Both the position numbers and the translations under genes were made by a program. Under the pieces are notes generated by a model that was given only the letters and a program-made list of their open reading frames with translations, did no database searches and was not told the origin of the DNA. Below, one piece after another: positions 35,882 through 45,462 of a stretch of 64,000 nucleotides of DNA. Position 1 is the stretch's first letter. Each line of letters begins with the position of its first letter. Source of the DNA: JACPPO01 sp965262505 (GTDB lineage: Bacteria; Acidobacteriota; Vicinamibacteria; Vicinamibacterales; UBA2999); NCBI GenBank assembly GCA_965262505.1, contig CBDHFM010000030.1, positions 2,666,001 to 2,730,000 on the forward strand, in the 5' to 3' direction.

Positions 35882-37687
35882 TCAGGGCTGCGTCGGTTGG
35901 GCCGGCGCGGCCGGCTGCGGCGGTTGAATCGGGAGCGCCGAACCTGGCGTATCGCCCCCCGGCGCGGCTGGCTGGGTCGCTGCCGGCGGTTCCTCGAGGA
36001 TGGGCAGGTCGATAAGCCCGGTCGTGGTGGTTCCCGGGCGGCCAACACGGAAGGGCCGCAGGTCGTTCTCGCTCAAGTCCAGCACCCGTACAATTCGCGG
36101 CGTCAGCGTGAGGACGATATCGGATTCCTGCGTCTCGCGACGCGTGTGCGCGAACAGCCGGCCCACGAGCGGGATGTCGCTCAACCCCGGAATTCCCTCG
36201 AGCACGTCCCGCTCGTCGTCCCGTATCAGGCCGGCGAGCAGGTTGGTTTCGCCGTCCTGAAGGCGGATCACCGTGTTGATTTCACGGTTGCCGAACGTCG
36301 GCAGGCCCCCGAACCCGGTGCCCGAAATGCTGCTGACCAGAATGTTCAACGCCAGCGATACCTGGCCGTCATGATGGATGCGCGGGGTGATGTCGATGTT
36401 CACGCCGATATTCTCGTAGTTGTACGACGTGATCGGCTGCTGCGCGACGCCGCCGGTCGCGAAGGGCGCGAAGGTCGTCACGGGCACAGGTACCCGTTCG
36501 CCAAACCTCGCCTGCGCCGACATCCCTTCGGACGTGCGCAGTTGCGTATTGGCCAATGTGCGCGTGTTGCTGTCTGTCTTCAACAGGCGATAGAACAAGC
36601 CGGGCAGGTTCGTCAGGAATACGTCAGCGGATGTCAGACTACCTAGATCGTCAAACGTCAGGCCTTCCCGGTTCACATCCGCCGCGCCGTCAATCCCAGG
36701 GGATCCGGCCGACGCGATCTTGAGCCCGTACTGAAGTAGCCGCGTGCGATCGAACTCGAGCAGTTCGACGTCGATCACCACCTCGGGCCGCGCCTTGTCG
36801 ATAGCGGTAATGAGGCTCGCCGCGGCGGCTACCCGCTCGGGTGTGTCCTTGATAGAGAGGGCATTGGTGGCGGTGATCGGGGCGATACGCCGGTTGTCGA
36901 TGACGATCCGCAGCAGGTCTAGCGTTTCCCCTACGTCGGCATTGCTGAGGTAGAACGTCCGGACGACCTCCTCGAGGTACTCCGTCCGTTTCGCCGGTGT
37001 ATCCGGAATGACCGTGATGGTCCGTTGCGCCGTGACCTGGTAGAAGTTGCGCGTTGCCGTCGACAGTGATGCCAGCGCATCCTCGAGGGCTGCGTTTCGC
37101 AAGTCGATCGTGATCGGCTGAGCGAGAAACTGCGGGTCGAAGACGACGTTCACGTCGGCCATCCTGGCGAGCGCCGTGTAGACATCCCGGCTACTGGCGT
37201 CCCGGAACGTAAGGGACGCCGGTAGGCTGACGTTGGCGGGCAGGTCGAAGCCGGGCGGCCGTAGCGTCTGGGATCGTTCAATCAGCGCCTCGAGGTCCGT
37301 CTGGCCTGTACTCGTGACCGTGGTTCTGGCGCGCAACTGCGTCTGGACGCTGTTCAGCAGCTCCTGGACATTCGGCTCGGCCGGATTGAGCTCTTCGGCG
37401 AGCTGCAGTTCGACCAGCGCTTCGTTGAGCAGGCCGTCGGCGTAGAATCGCCGGCCGCGCGTGAAGTGATTCTGCGCGCTCCTCAGCCTGGAGCGTTCGA
37501 GCCCCTGCTGCGCCGCCCGGTCGTCAGGGTCTGCCTGCAGCGCCCGGGTGTACTCCATGACGGCCCGGTCGTAGTCCCTGGCGAGTTCGGCGCTCTCGCC
37601 AGAGCGGAGGGCGGCGGTGCTCGCGCACCCGGACAGGGCGATCGTCAGCAGGACGAGTAGCGGCAACCGCCTAGTTGCTTGCGCCAT
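35882..37687 (-). CDS. Secretin-type outer-membrane protein with N-terminal TPR (GspD/PilQ-like)
   Basis: 601-residue protein with a lipoprotein signal (LVLLTIALSGCAS), TPR-like repeats (about residues 25-110), a STN/N0-like domain (SLTFRDASSRDVYTALARMA), N1-type domain (VRTFYLSNADVGETLDLLR) and a C-terminal secretin core (VGVNIDITP-like NIGVNIDITPRIHHDG, LLAGLIRDDERDVLEGIPGL, DIPLVGRLF). It would form the outer-membrane ring of a type II secretion or type IV pilus machine; no other system genes are in the window. ATG 37687 starts the signal peptide; the frame is open to 37726. It overlaps the lolA stop by 17 bp. Confidence 0.87.
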   Translation of the reverse strand: MAQATRRLPLLVLLTIALSGCASTAALRSGESAELARDYDRAVMEYTRALQADPDDRAAQQGLERSRLRSAQNHFTRGRRFYADGLLNEALVELQLAEELNPAEPNVQELLNSVQTQLRARTTVTSTGQTDLEALIERSQTLRPPGFDLPANVSLPASLTFRDASSRDVYTALARMADVNVVFDPQFLAQPITIDLRNAALEDALASLSTATRNFYQVTAQRTITVIPDTPAKRTEYLEEVVRTFYLSNADVGETLDLLRIVIDNRRIAPITATNALSIKDTPERVAAAASLITAIDKARPEVVIDVELLEFDRTRLLQYGLKIASAGSPGIDGAADVNREGLTFDDLGSLTSADVFLTNLPGLFYRLLKTDSNTRTLANTQLRTSEGMSAQARFGERVPVPVTTFAPFATGGVAQQPITSYNYENIGVNIDITPRIHHDGQVSLALNILVSSISGTGFGGLPTFGNREINTVIRLQDGETNLLAGLIRDDERDVLEGIPGLSDIPLVGRLFAHTRRETQESDIVLTLTPRIVRVLDLSENDLRPFRVGRPGTTTTGLIDLPILEEPPAATQPAAPGGDTPGSALPIQPPQPAAPAQPTQP

Positions 37688-38342
37688 CAGTGATGATGTC
37701 AACGCCTTGCGGAATACGGAACACAAAGTTCTTATCGGCGACCCCCTGGTTTTCCTTCAGGTTGCTGAACGTCAGCGTCGAATCCCCTCCCTGCCGGTCG
37801 CGCGTCGTCAATGCCCGGATCTGCAGGGTGACCGGATCCACGGCCACGACCAGGTACTCGTATTCCGGCTCCGGGCGTCGCGGTGTCAACTTCAGGGCCG
37901 TCGTGCCCGTGGAAGACGTCTCGTCGAACTCGGCCGTAAAGTCCCTGGCAATATCACCCCGGCCAGCGAGGAACGCCGTCGGCGTCGTCGCCAGATCGTC
38001 AGGCGGTACCGTCGTGACCATGACCTGGCGATCCTCCGGCAGGTAGGAGTACACCTTGAGACCGTCGGAGACGAATTCCTTTCTCTCGGGAATCGTGTAC
38101 ACCCATCGCATCCGGCCTGGCTTCTTGATGACCACCGTTCCTCGCTCGGTCGTCTGCGTGCGGAGCACTCCGCCGCGGTACGTGTGAACGAAGTCAGCCG
38201 CAAAATCGCGGATGCCCTGATACCGCTGTTGAAGGGCGCGGGCGAGGCGCTCGGGCGCCGCGGGCGCCTGGGCCTCCGGAACCGCGGCCAGCGGGCACAG
38301 AGCGACGAGGACAGTAACCAGGACGGTGGCCGTGCGGAACAT
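37671..38342 (-). CDS. lolA: Outer-membrane lipoprotein carrier protein LolA
   Basis: 223-residue periplasmic chaperone for lipoproteins. Signal peptide TATVLVTVLVALCPLAA, then the LolA pattern RYQGIRDFAADFVHTYRGGV, GTVVIKKPGRMRWVYTIPE, VSDGLKVYSYLPEDRQVMV and TLTFSNLKENQGVADKNFVF. It overlaps the secretin lipoprotein gene downstream, its plausible client. Promoter must lie in the 365-bp gap to the divergent TPP-enzyme gene. Confidence 0.9.
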   Translation of the reverse strand: MFRTATVLVTVLVALCPLAAVPEAQAPAAPERLARALQQRYQGIRDFAADFVHTYRGGVLRTQTTERGTVVIKKPGRMRWVYTIPERKEFVSDGLKVYSYLPEDRQVMVTTVPPDDLATTPTAFLAGRGDIARDFTAEFDETSSTGTTALKLTPRRPEPEYEYLVVAVDPVTLQIRALTTRDRQGGDSTLTFSNLKENQGVADKNFVFRIPQGVDIITDGASN

Positions 38343-38707
38343 GTTCGTTCTCTGGCGTCTTCAAGCTTCGCGCCAAGCGGTACTTACATTATCAGGCTCA
38401 GCGCCCTGGCCACTGTCCACCGGCTGGGGCCAGAGTGTGGCCGATTGGAGTCGGCACTGTGGTTCCTGGGCCCCGGTCCAGGGGCCCTCACTGCCCAGAT
38501 TGGCATGGGCGGGAAGCCGCATGGCGCCTCGAGTGAGGGCCGAGACCGATAGGCCCATGAGACTGGCCGTCGCAACGTCCAGGATGAGTGACTCCGGAAG
38601 CACCCGGTTCAGGGGTGTGTCCGGCCCAGAGGTGTCGCTCGGCACCCACATGCGGCTAAGATACGCCAAGCAGGCGGCGCGACTGAAGGTCGTGGGAGGG
38701 CAGTGAC
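38343..38707. other. Divergent intergenic region, no gene seen
   Basis: 365 bp between lolA (minus) and the TPP-enzyme gene (plus). Open frames here are short and lack family signal. There are GC-rich self-complementary runs around 38463-38485 (GGGCCCCGGTCCAGGGGCCC) that could form a hairpin or operator. Promoters for both genes are expected but none is clear. Confidence 0.4.
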
Positions 38708-40569
38708 GTGAAACAGTCCAAGAAACGTAGCGAACGTGGCGTAGGGCGGCGAAATTTCCTCAAGAATGCGGCAGGCGGTGCGGTAGCCGCGGGCGCTGCG
38801 GCGTTTAGCGCGAAGCCGGCCGCGGCCCAGGGAGCATCCGCGGCAGCCGAACCATCGCCTGTGGCGCAGGTGACCTCGAACGAGAAGTGGGGCTCGGATT
38901 CATGGTCGACGTGCTCAAGTCCCTGGATGTCGAGTACTGCGCGGCGAACACCTCCGCAAACTTCCTCGGACTTCACGAGTCCATCATCAACTACGGCGGC
39001 AACCAGGGACCGGAGTGGCTGACGGCCTGCCACGAAGAGCATTCCGTGGCGATGGCTCAGGGCTACTTCAAGGTCGAAGGCAAGCCGATGATGATCCTGG
39101 CCGACGCCACGGTCGGGTTGATGCACGCGTCGATGGCGGTCTACAACGCGTATGGCGACCGTGTTCCAGTCCTTCTGTTTTTGGGAAACATGCTCGATGC
39201 CACCGAACGCGGAGGCTTCACCGCCGGTGCCCACGCCGCTCAGGATCCCGCGGGGCTGGTTCGGGACTTCACCAAGTGGGACGACTCCCCGGTCTCACTC
39301 CAGCACTTTGCCGAGTCCACGGTCCGGGCGTATCAGATTGCCATGACGCCCCCTACGGAACCGGTGGCGATCATCGTTGAAGAGGCACTTGCGGATGGCC
39401 TGGCGCCTCAGGGCCTGAGAATTCCAAAGTTGACGCGCAACGCTCCACCGGCGGGCGAAGCGGCGGCCGTGCGAGAAGCGGCGCGCATGCTGGTGGCGGC
39501 GGAGAATCCGCTGATTGTGGCGGGACGCGTGGCCCGAGATTCCGAGGGAATCGATCTGCTCGTCGAACTGGCCGAGGCCCTGCAGGCGCAGGTCTGGGAC
39601 CAGCGCCAACGAATGAATTTCCCAACGCGTAACCCGCTGTTCACTCAAGCCGACTCAGGGGCGGATGTGATCCTGGCCCTGGATGTGAGGGACCACTACG
39701 GCCTGGGCCACCGTGCGAATGTCAAGACCGCCGCTCGAACGATCGACATTTCGCCTGTGATGCTGAGCCACAAGGCCGTCTACGGGGAGATCGGACGTTA
39801 TGCGGAAGCGGACCTGTCGATCCCGGCCGATCCGCAGGCAACCTTGCCGGCCCTGATCGAAGAGGTGAGGCGTTTGTCGACGGGCGACCGGAGGCGGGTC
39901 TTCGCGGAACGCGGTGCCCGGCATGCGGCGGCACACGCTGCTGCGCTCGAACAGGCCAGACGAGAGGCTGCCGTCGGATGGAACTCGACTCCGATCAGCA
40001 CGGCGCGTCTGGCGGCGGAAATGTGGGCCGTCATGAAGAACGAAGACTGGTCCCTGGTGGGAAAGGACAGCTGGATCAGCTTCTGGCCGACGCGACTGTG
40101 GAATTTTTCGAAACCGTATCACTTCATCGGTGAGCAGGGCGCGTCGGGAATTGGTTATGCCGCGCCGGCCGCCGTCGGGGCCGCGCTGGCGAACAAGAAG
40201 TACGGGCGGCTCAGCGTCAACATCCAGCACGACGGCGATCTCAACTATGTGCCGAGCGTGCTCTGGACAGCCGTCCATCACCAGATCCCGCTGCTCGAGG
40301 TCATGCACAACAACCGCGGGTGGCATCAGGAAGTGATGAATTTGACGCGAGTATGCGCCAATCGCAATCGCGGCATCGAGAATGCGCACATCGGCACCAC
40401 GCTCATCGAGCCCCATATAGACTATGCGGCCCTGGCAAAGTCCTACGGGATGTACGCTGAAGGACCCATAGAGAACCCGAACGATCTGGGCCCCGCGCTG
40501 CGGCGGGGAGTCCAACGAATAAAGGCCGGTGAGCCGGCGTTGATCGACGCCGTGACGCAGCCCCGCTAG
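38708..40569 (+). pseudogene. Tat-exported thiamine-diphosphate-dependent enzyme, one-base frameshift
   Basis: GTG 38708 opens a Tat signal (GRRNFLKNAAGGAVAAGAAA) and linker; near 38888 (TGGGGCTCGG) the frame slips, and the other frame continues GLGFMVDVLKSLDVEYCAAN to 40569. The enzyme part is acetolactate-synthase-like: CHEEHSVAMAQGYFKVEGK has the TPP-activating Glu, and the diphosphate motif is HDGDLNYVPS with VMHNNRG. One extra G in the GGGG run would give a continuous 620-residue protein, so a sequencing slip is likely. A periplasmic TPP enzyme followed 9 bp later by a c-type cytochrome suggests a periplasmic oxidation system. Substrate unknown. Confidence 0.72.
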
Positions 40570-40906
40570 GAGGAGCACATGAAGCGGTTGACATGGGTTC
40601 TCTTGCCGTTTGCGGTCGCGCTTGTGTCGCTGGGCCCGGGTGCGAGAGCCCAGACCAGTGGCGCCAACGTTGACGGCGACGCCGTACGCGGCAAAGAGCT
40701 CTTTCTCAAGAACTACTGCTGGTCGTGCCATGGCTATGCGGGCTCCGGCGCCGCGACGGGGCCGCGGCTGTCCCAACCCCGGCTCCCACCCGAAGTGTTC
40801 GTTCCGTTCCTGAGGAATCCGGGCCGCATGCCGCCCTACAGAGCCGAGGTGTTATCGGATTCAGAGGCGTTGGACATATACGCGTATATTCAAACGTTTC
40901 CGCCGC

Positions 40907-42339
40907 GGGGATGTCCCGTGCGCTGTTGAAACTCGGCGGCGGCTCGGTTGAGATTCTACGCGACGTTCGCCACTGAGCCCCCGATGCCGAGACGTTGATC
41001 ACGCGCCCGCAGGGCCGTCACCAGGCGGGGCATGTCAGCGCATCCCTTGACGCGCCTGAAACCCTTGACGGCTTCGAGGACACCGGCCGCCACCCACCGC
41101 AGCATCATCTGTCCGCCACGCCACCGTTTCACGTTCCGCGTCACGTGGCGGGTGCGGCTCAGCAGACTCTCGGCGGCATTCGTGGTCGCGAGCGATCGCT
41201 GGAGTCGCGCCGAGAGGTGCAGCGTGAGGACCGTCAGGGTCTCGTCGAGTCCTTCGCGCACGCTGCCGGCGGCGCTGGGATAGACCTCGTCCAGGCGCGT
41301 GGCGAGAGTGGTGAGCAGCCGCGTCGCCGTCTTCACGTCGGTCGCCAGATAGGCGCGTCGCACGATCGCCTGCACCCACGGTCGCTGCCGCTCCGGTAGG
41401 TGGTCCAGGATGTTGCGGAGCTTGTGGACCTGGCACCGCTGGATGAGCGCGGCCGCGCCGAAGACCGCCCGCGTGGCTTTGTGCAGGGCCGGCGCGCCAT
41501 CGAGGATCACGAGCAGGCTGCGGTCGGTGCGCAGGCCCCGGCTCTGCAGATTCGCCAGCAAGCTCTGACACACGGCGGTGTTCTCGGTGGCGCCCTCCCA
41601 CAGGCCGAGCGCGTGTTTCTGCCCGTCTGCGGCGATCCCAAGGGCCACCACGAGGCAGTGCTCGCCGATATGCACGCCGTCGATGAGCAGCGCCACGAGG
41701 TCGAGACCGTCCAGCGGCGCGGATTGCCACGCCCGGAGTTGGGCCGTGGTCTTCGCCACGAATCGCCGGCTGACGCTGCTCTTGCTCGTGCCGCGACTTA
41801 CGACCCCCGCCGGCACCGACTCAAGACTTCGCGCATAGTGACGGGTCGCCACGCCCACCAGCATCTGCTCAACGACGCGGCGATTCAGGGGATCGGCCTG
41901 GGCCACCGCCTGGAAGGTCGGCAGCGGGACTTCGCGGCCCTCGGCCCGCACGCGGGGCCGCTGCATGGCGACCTTCCGGCCCCCGAGGACGACCTCGCTG
42001 GGCACGGTGCCCGCCCGCGAGGCGTGGCGGTCAGCATGATGAGCGTACCGCGGGCCGCACAACGCCGTGCGGTCCTCCTCGAGCAGCGCATCGAGTACCT
42101 GGAGACCTGACTGCACCATCAACGCGAAGAGCGCGGCCTTCGTGTCCTCCAGGACGTCCACGAGCGGGAGGGATCGGACGGTGGGAGATTCAACAACGCG
42201 AGACGGGCCGGCTGTGCGAGACTTCTTCATGGCGGCTCCTTTGCTGTGAGGCGTGTTGCCTCGGTTTGGTCACCACTCGTCTATCACGAGCAGTGACGGA
42301 GCCGCCGCTTCAATTTTCAACAGTCAGTGGGACATCCCC
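40907..42339 (-). mobile_element. IS256-family insertion sequence, copy B
   Basis: 1433 bp, ends GGGGATGTCCC, target duplication TCCGCCGC at 40899-40906 and 42340-42347. Nearly identical to copy F (54963-56395), in the opposite orientation. Both retain matched duplications, so they have not recombined with each other. Confidence 0.93.
40956..42230 (-). CDS. IS256-family transposase (copy B)
   Basis: 424-residue mutator-type DDE transposase: ALLIDGVHIGEHCLVVALGI, VILDGAPALHKATRAVFG, QRCQVHKLRNILDHLPERQR and SLATTNAAESLLSRTRHV. The frame is intact with ATG 42230. It differs from copy F by only a couple of residues (Leu/Pro in VDVLED, Arg/Gln in KTATRLL), and more from copies C/DE and A. Confidence 0.93.
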   Translation of the reverse strand: MKKSRTAGPSRVVESPTVRSLPLVDVLEDTKAALFALMVQSGLQVLDALLEEDRTALCGPRYAHHADRHASRAGTVPSEVVLGGRKVAMQRPRVRAEGREVPLPTFQAVAQADPLNRRVVEQMLVGVATRHYARSLESVPAGVVSRGTSKSSVSRRFVAKTTAQLRAWQSAPLDGLDLVALLIDGVHIGEHCLVVALGIAADGQKHALGLWEGATENTAVCQSLLANLQSRGLRTDRSLLVILDGAPALHKATRAVFGAAALIQRCQVHKLRNILDHLPERQRPWVQAIVRRAYLATDVKTATRLLTTLATRLDEVYPSAAGSVREGLDETLTVLTLHLSARLQRSLATTNAAESLLSRTRHVTRNVKRWRGGQMMLRWVAAGVLEAVKGFRRVKGCADMPRLVTALRARDQRLGIGGSVANVA

Positions 42340-42411
42340 TCCGCCGCCACCACCGCTCGACAGCATCCCGCTGCTCAATCTGGACTGAAGGATCGGCCCC
42401 ACCGCAGATAG

Positions 42412-42466
42412 GGAAACTTGGTGGACGGCAGGGGGATCGAACCCCTGACCTCTGCATTGCGAACGC
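42412..42466 (+). repeat. 55-bp duplicate of the 3' end of tRNA-Ala (attL-like)
   Basis: GGAAACTTGGTGGACGGCAG and onward to GAACGC is identical over 55 bp to 58425-58479, which lies in and just past the intact tRNA-Ala gene. Same orientation, 16 kb apart. It contains CCA end, T-arm and anticodon region only, so it is not a functional tRNA. This is what integration into a tRNA 3' end leaves behind. Confidence 0.85.
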
Positions 42467-42961
42467 GGGCAGGACTCAGCCGCAAGCGCCTGCATCGAAA
42501 CGAGTTCGTGCCAAAACCCGCAAAGTTCGGTGAGCTGCCAGAAACCCGCATAAACACGCATGGTTCTGCATGGTGCTGCGGAGCCGATGGGCACAAAAGC
42601 GGTCACACTGCTCAAGGCGGATCGAGGGTCGTGTTGACGCCGATTGTCGCGGCCAGGAGAAATAGTAATCTTCGGTGACGGAAGGCGGTAATTTAGGGTT
42701 TTTGGCCGGTGCTCTTTCATGTTTGATGTCACACTCGGTCCGGCGATTGGAGCCCTGGCAGCCGGACGCGGCCTACCTTCGGATTCGGACTCCCGATGGC
42801 GTTGCCCGGCAGGGGCCTTCCGATCAATGCCGTTATGGCCCTGCCTGCCTCGCTGGCTGTCGGAGAGGGGAGGCCAGGGTCGCTTAGCAGGTCTTTCCGT
42901 CAACTTTCGGGAGGCCTCGCCTATCGTCGAGTTACTTTCAACCACGAAACGAAGGGGAAGT
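42467..42961. other. Intergenic leader of the FG-GAP gene; no gene seen
   Basis: 495 bp between the tRNA-Ala fragment and IS256 copy C, in the original arrangement the upstream region of the FG-GAP gene. Visible structure: GGCAGGGGCC (42814-42823) pairs with GGCCCTGCC about 18 nt later, and an imperfect GTCCGGC/GCCGGAC pair lies near 42739-42767. I checked for an integrase remnant on both strands and saw none. The open frame 42719-42991 has no family signal. Confidence 0.4.
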
Positions 42962-44392
42962 GGGGATGTCCCACTGACTGTTGAAATTTGAGAGCGGCGG
43001 CTCCTCACTGCTCGTGGTACACGAGTGGTGACTAGCCCCGGGCGTAAGCCCGCCAACAAGGAGCCGCCATGAAGAAGTCTCGCATAGCCCGTCCGATTGC
43101 TGCTGTTGAACCTCCCGCCGTCCGGTCCCTGCCGCTCGTTGCACTCCTGGTCGACACGAAAGCCGAACTGTTTGAGTTAATGGTCCGCTCGGGCCTCCGC
43201 GTGCTCGACGCGATGCTGGAGGAGGATCGCACAGCGCTGTGCGGTCCTCGGTATGCGCATCAGCCAGCGCGTGCCGCGTCCCGTGCTGGCACGGTGCCCG
43301 GCGAAGTCGTGCTGGGCGGACGCAAGGTGGCCGTGCAGCGGCCGCGCGTGCGCGCCGACGGGCGGGAGGTTCCGCTGCCGACGTTCCAGGGGCTGGCGCA
43401 CACCGACCCGTTGAATCGGCGCGTCGTCGACCAGATGCTGGTGGGCGTCGCGACCCGCCAGTATGCGCGGAGCCTGGAGCCGGTGCCCGCCGATGTCGTG
43501 AGTCGGGGCACGAGCAAGAGCAGCGTGAGCCGGCGGTTCGTCGCCAAGACCACGGCGCAACTGCGGGCCTGGCAATCGGCGCCGCTCGACGGCCTTGAGC
43601 TCGTCGCGCTGATCCTCGACGGGGTGCACATTGGCGAGCACGGCCTCGTGGTGGCGCTCGGGATCGCCGCGGATGGCCAGAAACACGCGCGCGGGCTGTG
43701 GGAAGGGGCGACCGAGAACGCGGCGATGTGTCAGAGCCTGCTCGCGAATCTCCAGAGCCGCGGGCTGCGCACCGACCGCAGCCTCCTGGTGATTCTGGAC
43801 GGCGCGCAGGCCCTGCACAAAGCCACCCGTGCGGTCTTCGGCGAGGCCGCCCTCATTCAGCGGTGCCAAGTCCACAAGCTCCGCAACATCCTCGACCACC
43901 TGCCGGCGCGCCAGCGCCCGTGGGTCCAGGCGATCGTGCGGCGCGCCTATCAGGCGAGCGACGTGCAGACGGCGACGCGGCTCCTCACGGAGCTCGCCAA
44001 GCGCCTGGAGGACGAATATCCCAGCGCCGCCGGTAGCGTCCGGGAAGGGCTGGACGAAACGCTGACCGTCCTCACCCTGCACCTCTCAACCCGTCTACAG
44101 CGGTCGCTCGCCACGACCAACGCCGCCGAGAGTCTGCTGAGTCGCACCCGCCACGTGAAGCGCAACGTGAAACGGTGGCGCGGTGGACAGATGATGCTGC
44201 GCTGGGTGGCCGCCGGTGTCCTCGAAGCCGTCAAGGGCTTCCGGCGCTTGAAGGGATGCGGCGATATGCCGCGGTTGGTTACCGCGCTTCGCGCACGCGA
44301 CCAACGACTGGGGCTCGGTGTCTCAGAGGCGAACGTCGCGTAGAATCTCACCCGAGCCGCCGCCGAGTTTCAACAGCGGTCGGGACATCCCC
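42962..44392 (+). mobile_element. IS256-family insertion sequence, copy C (partner of an inversion)
   Basis: 1431 bp with IS256-type ends. The left flank is GGGGAAGT (42954-42961) but the right flank is CACCAGTT (44393-44400), so its own duplication is not matched here. The partner of GGGGAAGT is beside the other copy at 46398-46405 in inverted form. The transposase is intact and identical to the split copy at 46406-50575. Confidence 0.92.
43069..44343 (+). CDS. IS256-family transposase (copy C)
   Basis: 424-residue intact DDE transposase with ATG 43069: LILDGVHIGEHGLVVALGI, VILDGAQALHKATRAVFG, QRCQVHKLRNILDHLPARQR, LATTNAAESLLSRTRHV. Its sequence is the same as the two halves of copy DE, which makes recombination between them easy. 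Confidence 0.93.
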   Translation: MKKSRIARPIAAVEPPAVRSLPLVALLVDTKAELFELMVRSGLRVLDAMLEEDRTALCGPRYAHQPARAASRAGTVPGEVVLGGRKVAVQRPRVRADGREVPLPTFQGLAHTDPLNRRVVDQMLVGVATRQYARSLEPVPADVVSRGTSKSSVSRRFVAKTTAQLRAWQSAPLDGLELVALILDGVHIGEHGLVVALGIAADGQKHARGLWEGATENAAMCQSLLANLQSRGLRTDRSLLVILDGAQALHKATRAVFGEAALIQRCQVHKLRNILDHLPARQRPWVQAIVRRAYQASDVQTATRLLTELAKRLEDEYPSAAGSVREGLDETLTVLTLHLSTRLQRSLATTNAAESLLSRTRHVKRNVKRWRGGQMMLRWVAAGVLEAVKGFRRLKGCGDMPRLVTALRARDQRLGLGVSEANVA

Positions 44393-44516
44393 CACCAGTT
44401 GCGCAGATTCGCTTATCGTCCCTACCCAGCCCCACCAGGCTCTTCAAAGACGCAAACCTTGTCCTGCTGTCCTCCGACACCGGGAGAGCCCACAACCACG
44501 GTGGCTGTCGGAGCAG
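44393..44516 (-). pseudogene. FG-GAP/TSP3 protein gene, piece 2 (inverted)
   Basis: Minus-strand piece reading TATVVVGSPGVGGQQDKVCV then FEEPGG; after one missing G in a GGGG run the next frame gives WVGTISESAQL and runs into the TSD AACTGGTG (plus-strand CACCAGTT, 44393-44400). Upstream it joins piece 1 across the IS3 element 44517-45889 via the shared GGCTGTCGGAGCAG. The continuation, piece 3, is at 50576 on the plus strand. The repeat unit is like the calcium-binding beta-propeller FG-GAP blade. Confidence 0.75.
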
Positions 44517-44556
44517 TGTACCGCCACGGATTTTTTGGACAGCCGGGTGAGTGTAT

Positions 44557-45462
44557 TCACGCGGCCGTGGTGAGCGCAACCGCGCGACGGACGACGGCGG
44601 GTGCGCGGAAGCCGAGTCGCTCGATCAACCACTGCTGGTTATAGGTCTCCTTGAAGGTGCGCAGCGCCTGCTGCAAGTCCTCGACATCCGTAAAGTGGCG
44701 CACCCACAGCAGCTGTTCCTTGAGGGTGCGGAAGAACCGTTCGATGCAGCCGTTCCCCTCGGGCTGGCGGACGAAGGCCGGTGATGACACGATGCCGAGG
44801 AACCGGAGCTCGGCGTGAAAGTCGTTGCTCATGTACTGACTGCCGTGGTCGTGGCGCATCGTGAGCCCGCTCGCCACGCCGGCGGCCATCGTCCCGAAGT
44901 GATCTCGGACGCCCTGGCGCACCGGCTCCAACGCCTCGAAGCGCGTGCCGGACTTCGCCGCGTGTAGTCCCACACATTCGGCCGTGCAGTGATCGATCGC
45001 CCCGACGATCGTGACGTGGCCGTCCGCCAGCGTCACGGTGGCCGTCGCATCGGTGCCCCACATCACGTTGGGACTGGCGGTGACGATGGTGCCGTCGTGG
45101 GGACGGGCGGCGACCGGCGTGGGCAGCCGCGCAGGGCCGAGCAAGTCGGCAGCGCGCATCACGACCAACGTCCGACGTTTCGACGTGCGCAGCCCCTGCA
45201 CCCGCAAGCGCGCCCAGATCTTGCGGTGCCCTTCGCCGTGGAACGGACTCGCGGCGATCACGGCCCGGACCGCGGCCGTCAGCTCCGCATCCGACTGGGG
45301 CGGCTTGGGTCCGCGCTTGGCCACCGGCGTCGGCCGGGCGCGCCGGGTCCGTTGCGCGTAGACCGTCGAGCGCGGCACCTGCCACACGCGCGTGACGCGG
45401 GCGATGCCGTACGGCCGGTGGGTGGAGGGCGAAGTCGCGTGACGCATCGCTTCGACCTCCAC
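44557..45462 (-). CDS. IS3-family transposase OrfB (element 44517-45889)
   Basis: 301-residue rve-type integrase domain: FHGEGHRKIWARLRVQGL (HTH_21), VMWGTDATATVTLADGHVTI (first Asp), MRHDHGSQYMSNDFHAELRF (second Asp) and RQPEGNGCIERFFRTLKEQL (catalytic Glu). It is normally made as an OrfAB fusion by -1 frameshifting. The reading frame is intact. Confidence 0.9.
   Translation of the reverse strand: MEVEAMRHATSPSTHRPYGIARVTRVWQVPRSTVYAQRTRRARPTPVAKRGPKPPQSDAELTAAVRAVIAASPFHGEGHRKIWARLRVQGLRTSKRRTLVVMRAADLLGPARLPTPVAARPHDGTIVTASPNVMWGTDATATVTLADGHVTIVGAIDHCTAECVGLHAAKSGTRFEALEPVRQGVRDHFGTMAAGVASGLTMRHDHGSQYMSNDFHAELRFLGIVSSPAFVRQPEGNGCIERFFRTLKEQLLWVRHFTDVEDLQQALRTFKETYNQQWLIERLGFRAPAVVRRAVALTTAA

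Larger units (their letters stand above)
40579..42388 (+). pseudogene. c-type cytochrome, last residues separated by IS256 insertion
   Basis: ATG 40579 (AGGAGG 7 nt upstream) encodes a signal peptide (LLPFAVALVSLGPGARA) and a mono-haem domain with KNYCWSCHGYAGSG and a possible axial Met in GRMPPYRAEV. IS256 copy B enters at TFPP (40906). Joining across the 8-bp duplication continues PPPPLDSIPLLNLD to a TGA at 42386-42388, so only the last 13 or so codons are displaced; the interrupted frame ends early in the IS (RGCPVRC). The haem domain itself is intact, so a functional truncated cytochrome is possible. It would accept electrons from the preceding TPP enzyme. Confidence 0.82.

Noticed and set aside
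38361..38669. Minus-strand ORF between lolA and the TPP enzyme
   Set aside because: No ribosome-binding site, no family motif, and it overlaps the expected promoter region.
42739..42852. Riboswitch in the FG-GAP leader
   Set aside because: Hairpins are visible but none of the consensus cores I know (cyclic-di-GMP, cobalamin, SAM) fits.
42467..42961. Integrase remnant next to the tRNA-Ala fragment
   Set aside because: No recombinase motif seen in any frame.
42719..42991. 90-residue ORF in the leader of the FG-GAP gene
   Set aside because: No family signal and it ends in IS256; the region looks like an untranslated leader.
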